A DNA stretch of 64,000 nt, taken from NCBI GenBank assembly GCA_017354895.1, contig CP071493.1, positions 5,270,001 through 5,334,000 on the forward strand, given 5' to 3'. This stretch comes from Podospora comata. Taxonomy: Eukaryota > Ascomycota > Sordariomycetes > Sordariales > Podosporaceae. A program made the position numbers and the translations under genes. Under the pieces are notes generated by a model. It saw nothing but the letters and a program-made list of their open reading frames with translations, made no database searches and had not been told where the DNA came from. Below, piece after piece: positions 46,205 through 56,843 of this stretch (positions are counted from its first letter, which is position 1; every line of letters starts with the position of its first letter).

Positions 46205-48366
46205 CTGCAAGCCATCACTGGCAATCAGACACCAGGACCGAGAGCGTAGAGGGCTCGCAGCTGGCAGTATGACACTGGAACGAAAGACTGGCACCGTTAA
46301 CGCAACACATCCAACAGTCCACCAAACCGGCGACGAAACCGAAAAAGCCACCACGACAGCAAGCCCGGGGTTGGGTCTAGTTCATGCTAGCCAGCCCCAA
46401 TGCATGAGCCCTCTTCCTGCTGGCACACTTTGCGGCATGGATGAGTCCGGGAATCCTTGCAAAGGACCAATAGAGCGCCGTCTCCTTCCATCCTTCAGCA
46501 TCGTGAACCTGCTTTCAAAATCGCCGCTGGAAGATTTTCTCAACACTTTTGTCATCAACCTGCGAGTGTAGACGCTAGCACCTTCGCTTCATCCAGAGGG
46601 CACATGGCACGTCGAGCTCCGGCTTGGCACTGCTACATTCTCCAGGTCATCGAGCAACTCCTGCTACGCTACGCTGAGCTATCCCATGTCTCGGCTCGCC
46701 AGGGTAGCAGTCTTCAAACGGGGGTACGGCGTTTGGACAGATCGACAATGCTCCCTTCTGCACTTGTCCGTGGCTGATGAAGCGGACGCCGTTGTTTCCT
46801 CAAGATTGAACACTTCGTCATGAGGTACCGGCTACCTAACACGAGGGCGCCACTTTTCAGTTGAGCCGAGCTCCAATTTGAACTTGTACAACCTGTGCCA
46901 CTGAGGAGCATAAGGAACATTTCATCTGACATATGCTCGTTGCGTCAGCCCAACGCCCACCGGAAGAACGTTGACGATCCGACTTGGCAGGGTTGAGCAT
47001 CGTGGTTGAATGAGACTTGATACGTTATCGCGCAACTGCTGGGAATCCTCAACCTATGCATTGAAGGTGCGGTTTGGAGGTTGTTTACAGAATGGCTCGT
47101 AAACTCCACATTCCCGGTAGCATGTAGTTGGAGAAGCACAGATGCCAACTCCAGCACTGGCCAGAAGATGCACAACACACCTTCCCCTGACGGCAGCTTG
47201 TGACGGATGTCGATCAGACCCGCTAGTCCGATCTGGAAACCCGTTCTGCCAGTACAATCCCGGGTTGTCCAGGACGCACGCACGGTATCTGGCTAAGCAA
47301 TGCTCAGATCAAGTTTCTTCCTGGTTCAAAAGTGTGTTGACATAACCTCACAGTTAATTTGCTTGGGAAGGCGGGTATAATGTGGCAGATAAAGACATAA
47401 GGTCCGTTCTCGGGCAACACGGACGGCTCTTTCGGTACATATAAATTAACTATCCAAGTGTGCCCTTTCCCATGACATGGGACAAGCGACCAGCAGGCGG
47501 GGGACTATGCCCGAGTCCAGCGAGCTCCGTGAACGGCAGGCAGGCATAAAAAAACATTTCCGCTATGCTGTTCCGATGCCGACTGGGCAGAGACAAAAGC
47601 GTTTCGTGAGGTATCCTCGGCGGCCAGGGCCTTGAAAACTAAAAAGACAGGGCCTTTCCGGAAAGGTTGACCGGTAGTCATGGCATGTCACCGCTCACGT
47701 CAACACCGGTACTCGTCCCTGATCTCGCCATGCCGCTGGCTGATTCTCGACTGGTGTTTCGGCATCGGGCGTCAATACCACCAGGTGCAGGGGCCCGTTG
47801 GAGTTGCAGTCTCTCTCGGACCAAGGAGGTACCAGCATCTCCTGATGCCACACCCATGGAGCCACATCACACACCTCTACCGGCTACTTGCCCACCATGA
47901 TCGTGTAAGAGCCAGCTGTCAAGGCTGCATGCCGGGCATTTGCGGCAAGCCCTCGTTGAATACCACAGCGCCCTGCTGGACAAGTTTTTTTTTCTTGCTG
48001 GATATCAAGCGATAGCGCTGACATCAATGGCTCACCGCACTACAACACACGACAAACGCATCCTGCAGAGCGGCATCTGGATATTTTGCAAGCTTCGGCA
48101 TTGTATTTGCCCTCTACACTTCGAAACCTATAATTACCCGGCCCTGGACTCGGGGAGGAGGCTGGAGCTTCTTGAGCACCCCTGTTCTTCCGATTTCTTC
48201 AAGTTGCGGGCAGCGGGCTCGAGTGTCTCGCAGGGCGCCCCGGCACCCTGGTATCCCAGCAATACCCCGGGCTCCCAGCATCCAGGATCAGGGGCATTCA
48301 GGATTTTGAAGAGAAGCGGAGCAGTGACAGAATTTCAAAGTTCCCACACTCTCTGCACAAGGAAGG

Positions 48367-48367
<1 letters not shown>

Positions 48368-48407
<40 letters not shown>
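48368..48407 (+). repeat. (CA)20 microsatellite
   Basis: Forty bases of ca dinucleotides in non-coding sequence. Confidence 0.97.
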
Positions 48408-48412
<5 letters not shown>

Positions 48413-49662
48413 GAGGACGAAGGCTGCAAGGCCCAGGCAGTTCGTCACTTTCACCACGCTCATTTTGCTCCCACGGAACACACACGCCCTGGGGTTGGGG
48501 CTCGTGAAAGGCGGGAGCTCAGACCTCATGGTCCCCTGTCTCATCGTGGTGTGCTCGTTCATCGTCAACGGCAGTCCGGGAACCCCCGGCAAGCCTCATG
48601 GGCATGGGGACTTGCAGCTAATAAAGGCCGCCGAGAATTAGCAAATCCTACTCTGTTTTTGCGCTGGGCGGGCCAGTGCGTCCGGGGGGTGGGAGTGTGG
48701 GAGGGGGAAAGCAACACCAGGGTAGGTAAGGAGGAGGACCAGGAGGGGGGTGGCATCTCCTGCGGAAGACGGAGCAACAGAGCCCAAAAAAAAAGGTCAA
48801 AAGAGTTCTGACGACGGGTGGTGGCCAGGGGCGGGCAGGCAATTTTCGAAAAAAGTAGTGGACAGCATAACTGCATGAGGGAGGTTGACACCAGCCTGTA
48901 GGGTGCGGATTAATTGGCAGCAATAATTGGGGCCTAGTAGCAGCACTGCAGCAGCTAGCAGTAACGCTGTCTCCACCCGAGGGTCAACTTTGGACGCTCG
49001 CTTGCCTTTCCAATCTCTCACAAGTCAGTCCCAGGTCGCCTTTTCTCTCTTTTTTTTCCTCGTCCCGTCGTGTACGGGGTGTCTGTCGCTGTCGCGTTTC
49101 TTAATACCTGGGTAGTGTGTTATTATTATTATGCCCCTTCCTCCCATCCCAACTCGTCCCGTCTCGTCCGTCTCTTCTCTTCTCCTCTCCTCTCCTCTCC
49201 TCCTCCTTCTTTCCATTTCTTCCCGTCCGATCCGCCCGCCTCTTATACTACGTACCTCTCCCAAGGTTGACGCCGTAGCTGGTCCTTGGTTGTGTGTGCC
49301 CGCCCGTCGCTCTCGCTCTTGGCTTTCTCTGGTACCATCCGCTGGTGAAGTCGGTCGTTGTGAAAATCACTTATCATTTTTTTGGGTCTTTTGTTTACTT
49401 TTACCCATACTCGTCTGTTCTTGTTCTTGCATGCGTACCTCTCCTCCTCGGTTTTACAAGTGTCGCTGGCGGTCCCGCTGTGGTTCCCCGATCCGATAAT
49501 AAGAGAGACCTGACACACACGACGGTACGGTACATACCTATCACACCTGAACGGGCTGCGTGTGCAAACGAACGACGGGACGCTGGAGTAGCCAACACGC
49601 AGTAGGGCAACACACACCAGACAGAGAGAAAAGATAAAACAAACCTGTTTTCTTAGATACAT

Positions 49663-49711
49663 ATCTCTCTCTCTCTCTGTCTCTCCCTCTCCCTCTCCCT
49701 CTCTCTCTCTC
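49663..49711 (+). promoter_or_regulatory. CT-rich tract before the otubain-like gene
   Basis: Almost pure tctctc/ccctct pyrimidine run ending ctcag, 125 bases before the start codon. It may be a promoter CT block, common before strongly transcribed fungal genes, or the pyrimidine tract and acceptor of a 5' UTR intron. Confidence 0.45.
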
Positions 49712-49836
49712 AGGCTGCTGCCGCTGCCGCTGCTTGTGCTGCTGCCGCTCGCCGGTGCTCTCTAGTGATCCGATCAGCCACCTGCACCTCCACCAGGACA
49801 TACCTCTAGCTAGAAAACCGAACAAGAGAATCCGGC

Positions 49837-51820
49837 ATGTACGAACAAGACCCATCAGCCCAGTTCGTCCATCAAGTGTCGGCTGGATACTCGCTGCCCC
49901 AGACGTTGCCCCAATACACATTCGATGAGACACCGTTGCGCTTAACGGACCGGCGTGGACGCGGTGGTGGATATGGCGGGCTGGGAGGGCCTGGGGTAGG
50001 AGGCGCGGCCGGCAGGTCCCTGCTTTATTCGCCCATTTTCAGCACGCCAGCAAGCGCCAACGCTGCGGGCGTCGGCCCCGCATCTTCTGCCGCCGGCCAC
50101 TTCAACTTCCACACCACCTCTGCAACCTCCGCCTCTGCTCTCACCTCGTCCGTCCCCGCTACCACACATCACCGGTCCTCGCCGCCGCATTTCGCCATTC
50201 AAAAGATGGAGCCAAATCCCGAGGATCTAGTCGCCCAGGAGGCGGCCGCCCGGGAATTCCAACCCCAGCTCGAGGTATGCTGCTTGTCCCTCCGGGCCCC
50301 CTGAACAACTGAAAATCATATATGCTCACCACTGTCTCTCTCTCCCGCGCGTACAGGGCCCATTCGTAGGCGAAAAGACGCCCAGCTCCGCCATCACGAG
50401 CGAATATGCCAAGGCCGATCCGGTATATATCCAGAAGACGGCGGTACGTGCATGCATGCTGTCTCTATGCCTCGGACGATTTAGCTGACATGGCTTGACA
50501 GGTGTTACCCCGGACTTACTCGCATTACCGCCCGATCCAAGGTGACGGGAACTGTGGCTGGCGGGGTGAGTCGGCGATTTTCCTTTTCTGCTTCTTCGAG
50601 ATTCCCAACGAGCACATTCCGGGCATTTGTGCTGACTGCCTCCTGCAGCCATTGCCTTTGGCTACTTCGAGACGCTGGTAAAAGGCGGCAACAAGGGCCA
50701 GATCGAGGCCGAGAAGCTACGTCTGGAGGCTCTCAACAGCTACATCGAGACCATTGGCGGCCACCCCCCATATGTCTATACCGACTTTGTCGAGGAGACA
50801 TTATTCCTCCTCGACAGGGTTGCCGCCCTTGCCGGTGACCCTGAGCAGGCCGTGAGAGAGGTATATGCGACCTTCAACGACTCCGAGATCGGCAACGCCA
50901 TCATGTACCACTTTCGCCTGCTGGCGAGTTCATACCTGAAGGGCAACCAGGATACGTATGGCGCTTTCGTCACGGACGAGGCAGGTGTGCAGGGTTATTG
51001 CAGCAACGTCCTGGAGCGTCATCAGGTCGAGATTGACCACCTTGGTGTCTCGTTACTGGTCGATGTGCTTCTCAAGCCTGTCGGTTTTGTTTTGGAAGTG
51101 GCTTACCTTGACCGCAGTCCTGGCTCCGAAGTCAATTCGTACCGGTTTCCTGAGGAGGCCAGGGACCGACACCCATCGACACTTGGACCCATCATCTACC
51201 TCCTGTTCCGTCCCGATCATTACGACCTTCTCTACGTTGCCGAGCCCGAGCCGATTCCCGAGCCCGTTACTGTGCAGGTTCATCGCGTGGCATTTTCACC
51301 CACCTACGATATCGCCAGCGCCCCTGTTTCCATGCCTAGCTACGGCATCAACATGGGGGTGCTCGGCATGCTTCCCGGCTTTCATGGGCCGCCACCGGGT
51401 CTAGCCCCAACCCTTCTGGATACCAGCCCATCACCATTGTCGGCATACAGCCCGAGTCCCACGTCAACCTGGATGACCCCACCCTTTGCTGAGCCTCCTC
51501 AGCAGGCGCCTCCGGTCTCTGTCGCGGTACAAGCGGCCCCGGTTCCCATGTCGCTGCCCATCCATACAGCTCCGGCGGTAGCTCCGGCAGCACCTTTGCA
51601 GACACACCCACTGCGTTTCAGCGAGTACTGCCAGCTTCCCGAGTACGTGGAGAACGACACATGGCGCGAACCCAGCTTCCAAACGTCGACGTTTCGAAAC
51701 AGCCATTTCAACGTTGCGCACTACAACAACCCCAACTTTCAGCCCGAGGAATATCGGCCCGAGGCTGAAGACTACGAGGGACCGCAGCGCGGAAACGGGA
51801 AGAAGCGCGCGAGCGTCTAG
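49837..51820 (+). CDS. otubain-like deubiquitinase (peptidase C65, OTU fold)
   Basis: Cysteine protease predicted to cut ubiquitin chains. Four exons, 49837-50274, 50357-50443, 50502-50565 and 50649-51820, with introns of 82, 58 and 83 bases, give 586 residues. The N-terminus (1-145) is Gly/Ser/Ala-rich and disordered. The catalytic core begins at about 176 with RPIQGDGNCGWR: Asp190 and Cys193 form the OTU signature, though Gly-Trp replaces the usual Phe-Tyr/Phe-Phe after the Cys. Then come AIAFGYFETLV, EIDHLGVSLLVDVL and the catalytic His387 in RPDHYDLLY. A Pro-rich C-terminal extension of about 190 residues has repeated FxxxxFxxxxYNNPNFQPEEYRPE-type aromatic blocks. Both tails are longer than in animal otubains. 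It lies at the edge of an unusually long gene-poor stretch. Confidence 0.93.
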
Positions 51821-53310
51821 CAGTTACAGACCAAAAAGAAAAAGTTCGAAACATTGATGGATGGCTGTGCCAACCATTCACCTAGTACAACACACACTAC
51901 AGATTCCAAAAGACGCCGGTATGGGGTTGGAGGAACATAATACCCAGGTTTGGCGAGCCAGCGACAGAAAGCGATAATTCGATGACGACGATCAATATAG
52001 CAGCCGCAGGGGGGGTTGTACTGGAGCGTTCGTTTATCCCAATCCCCGGGGGCTCATGCAGCATCTCCCGGTTTGTTTCGACCATCTCACAGCAAATCAT
52101 TCGGGGGCGCATGGAACGCAACGCTTGCTTTTGGTCTCTTTTATTTTCTTTGGGTCCGGCAAAGTCCACGATAATTCCCTCATCATAACCCTCTCGGGCC
52201 GCAGGAAAGAAAACTAGGTCCCTCTTCCTGGCTGGCCTTTTTGGTCAGAAGTAGACTGGACCCACAAGCCGAGCTCCTTTTTGTGCAGTGCCTTCGCCAG
52301 CATTTCAGAGCGAACCGAAAGTCACGCAACGATGGAAACTGCAAGCCCATTTTTTTATTTTTGACATTGGAGTTATTGACTTTACTCATGTACGGGGTTT
52401 TGCTATATTTTTTCTTTGGGTTTCCTGCTTAGTATTGTCTTGTATTGTTGTTGACATGTCTCATGATACACAGGTGTTCAGGAATGGGAGCTTTTAGCCT
52501 TTTTTTTTATTCTTTGATTTTTTTTCCCTCAGTCTATCCATGCGTTTTCGTGGGTTATGGCTACATTCTTGTTTTTTTCCCAACAAAATCTGGACCCGAA
52601 AAGAGAACCATATGGGAAGGAAGAAGGAAGAAGGAAGAAGGGGGCGGGGAGGGGTGGGAAAAGAAAAGGGCACGGAGAACCGCATAGGGGAAAGGAAAGA
52701 GGCTGATTGTGCGGTCGTTGGCATCGGAGGAATATGGTGGTGGAGGGCCTGCATATGCCAACACGGGAGACTACGGAGAATACGGAGAATATTTCCATGG
52801 AGACAAAGGAAGCAAGAGAGAAAGAAATTTTCCTACGGGCTGGCCCTTGATTGTGCAATGCGTGATGCGTGTGTATGTGTGTGCGTGTGTATGGCATGGC
52901 TGAGTAAGGAGACCAAAGCCCCCTTTTGGAGGGCGCCTAGGCGGAGTTGAGGGCCGATGAGCCGGGGCGAGAGGGCACCTATCTAGGCGAGGGGAACTGA
53001 GGAAGGAAGAGGAAGGGGAAAACTTGGCGATATTCGGGCCGGTATTTGTGTGAGAAAGAATTGGAATACGATCATGTATTATTTTTGGGAGTATGGAAGA
53101 ATAGGGAAGCGGTGAAGGGAGGGAGGAGCAGGATGATGATTGTTGAAGAAGGCCCTAAAGGGGTAATATCTAGGTACCAGGTAAGGTACCTATTTCCATA
53201 AAAAGAGGGGGCCAATTGGAAGTTGAGTTGCAAGTATCAGATCATCTGTTCGCACTACAATGTCTTGGATGTTTGTTTCGTGGTGATGAATCATTGACTC
53301 AGATGTTGGC

Positions 53311-53333
53311 TTTTTTTTTTTTTTTTTTTTTTT
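53311..53333 (+). repeat. T23 homopolymer
   Basis: Twenty-three consecutive T in intergenic sequence. Length may be affected by sequencing. Confidence 0.9.
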
Positions 53334-54141
53334 GGGAGATGGGTTTACTCTGTTATTGAAGATTATTGCTGTCTAAGGGGTTGGTTGTTGGGCCTGCATA
53401 ATGCATCTTGGGGGTGCATGGCGAACACGTAGCATAAGATCGATCTTCCATGGAGAAAAAGAAACGTGTAACCTTGGTTGATGTGTGGTTGGATAGGCAA
53501 GGTAGGTGGATGAAATGCAGGCACACAGACACCATCACTTTTGCTGTTGGTAGGCAATGGAGCTGAGAAAGGTTCCAATACCTTTACAGAACATGCTCCT
53601 GAACCAACACTGCTGACTGGGACTCCTGAGTCAAACCGGTCGGGCTTACTGCACACTGACCGGCAAGGAAGTTGGACAGCGCCATTGACTGACATGTTTT
53701 TCATGTTTTGTTTGGCTGCCTCTGTGCTGTGCTTCATCTCCTGCGCTGTGCACATGTGCAAGATTAGATAGGTAGGTAGGTAGGTACCTACATGGCAGGT
53801 TGGCTGGCTGTGAATAAACTTCGTGGTGATGTTGCCCCGGGAGACCAGTCCACAGCCCAAAAGTGTCCCCGAACTGGAGGTAAATTATTATCTTACTGCA
53901 AAAGAGAGTTGACAGGGAACACCGAGTCATGTTTGATGCATGTTGGGGATATCTTCATCCGGGTCCGGCTGGGTCGTTTTTCAGGTAAAGTAACGAGCTG
54001 ACTAAGTATGGAGAACTCTCCCGAATTGAATGCCTAGGTGGGCAGGTAAAGCTCGGATTTAAGGGAACCCTGGCAGGTACCTGATTTCTAGCCAAGGAGT
54101 TGAGAATTTCAGTATATTCACCTCATTGTTTTTTTTTGGTC

Positions 54142-54163
54142 GGGGGGGGAGGGGGGGGGAGGG
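54142..54163 (+). repeat. G-rich block, possible G-quadruplex
   Basis: G8-A-G9-A-G3. The long G runs can supply four G tracts with very short loops, so a stable quadruplex is possible on the plus strand. Confidence 0.6.
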
Positions 54164-54265
54164 TGTTTATCGTTCCACAAGGTTCTGTTTTGCGATGTCG
54201 GAGTAAAAAAATCGAAATGAACCTGCAGGAGAGAATTGTCGAATGAGAACAAGGCTGGCAGGCAG

Positions 54266-54268
<3 letters not shown>

Positions 54269-54312
<44 letters not shown>
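54269..54312 (+). repeat. (GT)22 microsatellite
   Basis: Forty-four bases of gt dinucleotides in the intergenic region downstream of lipB. Confidence 0.97.
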
Positions 54313-54313
<1 letters not shown>

Positions 54314-54656
54314 GTGCATATGGCTATCGAAAATGTGCAAATTTACAAAAGTGAGTTGTGATAGATGCTGAAATTTTGTGCAGTTGTTTGTTTTGCTTGG
54401 GCAGATTGCGTGCTTTTGTTTGATGGGGGCGGGAAGGAAGTGATATCAGATATCAGCTGAGACTCGAGAGAGCATGGCGGTTTGGTTGATGAGATAACAG
54501 AGTGTCTTGAAGATCAACCGAGTTGAGTGGGTGGGTGCTGTACCCAGCTTTTTATACCAAAGGGTTCATGTTGCATAATTACCCCTGTTAATGGTATGTA
54601 CAGTCTGGTGTTGTACAGTTGGTTATACACAGCTTCATTTACGTCAACAACCACCT

Positions 54657-55604
54657 TCAAACCCCTCTATCCAAAGCCTCTTCCACCCATCCTCCCAGTC
54701 CCCTCCTAACCTCTTCAACATATCCCTCCTCCCCCCCTTCCCACCCCTCCTCACTCCTCACCACCGCCTCCTCCAGCAACTCCGCCACCCTCCCCCCAGA
54801 AATCTTGTCAACCCCATCAACCCCAATTCTCTCGCTGAGCTCCCTCCCCCAAAAATCAGCCACCTCCTCCGTTCCCCTCAACCCCGGCCCTTCCCCGGCG
54901 GTGATGTGTGCAACAACCTCCCTCACACACGTCACCGTCTTCCCCTCAATCCCACAAGCCACAATCCTCCTCCACGGATTCTCCCTCTCGCTCAGCACCT
55001 CATCCGTCCCGGGCATGTCAACATTGATCGCGGTCCCCAACCCGCTGACATGTCGCCTCAGGTGAACCCCCAACGCAGCAATCTTCCTTGCTTCTTCACC
55101 ATCCCTCACTCTCGACCACACCCCCGGGTCTTCAGTGGTGAAAGCCCTGATGCGAAACATCTTCTCCAGCGTGGCGATGGTGGTGTTTTCCAACAGTCGG
55201 GAGTAACACCTGACGGTAAAAGTCTTGTGGCGCTTGGAGTGGATGTCCAGTACCGGCCAGAGGACTACCTGTCCCGGGCCGTGGTAGGTCGTCAGCCCTC
55301 CTCTGGGGGAGTGGGAGGTTGTTACTGGGAGGGTTTGGTTCTGGTAGGATAGTGGCCGGGATAGCCGGGTGAGTTCCTGCGGAGATAAAGGGGAGGATTG
55401 GCGCCGGCCGAGGGTGTAGATCGGCAAGGGGGTGAAGGATATCAAGAAGGGTGGTGGTGGGGGGTTGGCGGAGGGGCTGTCTTTGAAGTTGAGGTGGTGG
55501 CGGCGGAGGAGGGATTGCAGTTTGCTGGCTAGGGAGTATGGTGGGAGGTTGGTCGGGGAGGGGGAGGGGAGGTGGATGTGTTGAAGTCTTAGCGGGGGAG
55601 GCAT
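54657..55604 (-). CDS. lipB: lipoyl(octanoyl) transferase LipB/Lip2
   Basis: Mitochondrial enzyme that moves the octanoyl group from acyl carrier protein to lipoate-dependent proteins such as the glycine-cleavage H protein. Single exon, 315 residues, start in good context. It shows the family signature RGGLTTYHGPGQVVLWPVLD, then GVWSRVRDGEEARKIAALGVHLRR (catalytic Lys region), SGLGTAINVD and RIVACGIEGKTVT, where the Cys is the acyl acceptor. The C-terminal 60 residues are Glu/Gly-rich (EEGWEGGEEGYVEEVRRG) and unlike bacterial LipB. No strong presequence is visible: the first 30 residues are Pro/Leu/His-rich with few acids. Confidence 0.94.
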   Translation of the reverse strand: MPPPLRLQHIHLPSPSPTNLPPYSLASKLQSLLRRHHLNFKDSPSANPPPPPFLISFTPLPIYTLGRRQSSPLSPQELTRLSRPLSYQNQTLPVTTSHSPRGGLTTYHGPGQVVLWPVLDIHSKRHKTFTVRCYSRLLENTTIATLEKMFRIRAFTTEDPGVWSRVRDGEEARKIAALGVHLRRHVSGLGTAINVDMPGTDEVLSERENPWRRIVACGIEGKTVTCVREVVAHITAGEGPGLRGTEEVADFWGRELSERIGVDGVDKISGGRVAELLEEAVVRSEEGWEGGEEGYVEEVRRGLGGWVEEALDRGV

Positions 55605-56843
55605 TGTGAAGGAGGGTGAGGCTGGTGATGTTGAAAATGGCGAGGCTGTCCCACGAGGCTGTCCTATGTGTGTAATTGACGATGGGTGATAGTTACGTAA
55701 CCAACCACCGGTTCCGAGGAGTTGTTCACACTGCGTCTAATGTTGTGGATGGATTCAAAACCCTGGCTTGGAGTCAGCCACAAAGGGCACAGACCGTCGT
55801 TTAGTGGGCGCCGAGGACGTTGAGAAAATTCGGCCAGCTGGGAAGGTGTGTGTGTCTCACTCTGCAAGCGACCCCAGGACGGAGAGTGCCGCTCGGCGGC
55901 AGGGTGTGTACCTAAGCGGTGGTACCGCGCAAATGCGTGGTCGCCGAACAGCAAGCAAGGCACACACACACAAGACAGTTCGTAGTCGTAACTAACAATC
56001 CTCTGTATGGTCACAATCGCACAGGTGTGAACCGTTGATACGGTACCTTCCGCGCCAGCCGTTAGGGTAGTTTCGGTTTCAGGGCTGGTTGGAATCGTTC
56101 TTTTGTTGCGCGAGGTGGAGACGGTGGGATTCGGACGCTAATGTTCGGGCCTTGCGGGTTTTGCGGGGCCCCCCATGCCCTGGCTCTCGGGAATGAGGTG
56201 GAGCCTGCGCAGGAGGAGGAGGGGATGAGGAGGAGGAGAGGACCATAAAAAAAGAAAAAAAACCGAGAAGTCGGGGCCGAACCGGTTCGGCGTGAGGAAA
56301 CCCCACCCCGCCCCGCTCCGGCAGGCATTCGTTAGTGTATTTCTTAGTGCAACGGCATAAGCCGACCAGTGTTGCACTTTTGCAGTTTTGACAACTCTTG
56401 GCACACTTCTAACGCCCCCCCTCACTCCTTCTCTAAGTACAATCAATATTTTACGAGATAGCGCATGCCTAAGAAAGAAGGTTCTTCGAAATGTGCCACG
56501 AAAACCGTCCCGCAAACTGCAGAGCTAATGCCAGGCCATCACCCAGGAACAGATAAAAAGTCATTTCATCACGATCAACAGCCTTGCTTCAAAGCGGTGT
56601 GCAGTATCTGTATGTACAGTTGCACTTGGTGAGCGTTTGTCACAAGGGCAGAGTAGCATCGACTGATGCAGAGTGGTGGTTTGCAGTAGCCCGTCAACTA
56701 GTTTTCTGCGTTGTGTATGCAGCAACGGGAAGGGAGGAGAAAGCAGCTACAGCCTTGTCATGACATTTGCCGGGTCTCCCGGTAGTCAAAGAACTGTTCC
56801 ATCCTACAGAGTACCTCATTCTGTTGTACAAGATAATCGTGAA
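55605..56843. other. intergenic upstream of lipB, 3' of rsm22
   Basis: 1.2 kb with no gene seen; short unmatched frames only. Holds the lipB promoter and the rsm22 3' UTR. Confidence 0.5.

Larger units (their letters stand above)
46205..49836. other. gene-poor region, right part, upstream of the otubain-like gene
   Basis: No supported gene. Long unmatched frames are present; one plus-strand frame at 47940-48641 contains a Thr-His run that is only the translated CA repeat. It contains the (CA)20 repeat and, at the end, a TC-rich tract and CTG/CCG triplets just before the otubain-like ATG. A long promoter or leader of that gene is the simplest reading. Confidence 0.5.
51821..54656. other. intergenic between the otubain-like gene and lipB
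   Basis: 2.8 kb with no gene seen. It holds a T23 run (53311-53333), TAGG repeats around 53768-53786, a G-rich block (54142-54163) and a (GT)22 repeat (54269-54312), each listed separately where notable. Both flanking genes converge here. Confidence 0.5.

Noticed and set aside
48368-48407. CRISPR-like or regulatory array
   Set aside because: It is a plain dinucleotide microsatellite, and CRISPR arrays are not expected in a fungal nuclear genome.
47940-48641. 233-codon plus-strand open frame with a Thr-His repeat
   Set aside because: The repeat is only the translated (CA)20 microsatellite; the rest has no family resemblance.
41495-49836. A RIP-mutated transposon block
   Set aside because: No AT enrichment, no reverse transcriptase, transposase or integrase-like frames, and no terminal repeats were seen.
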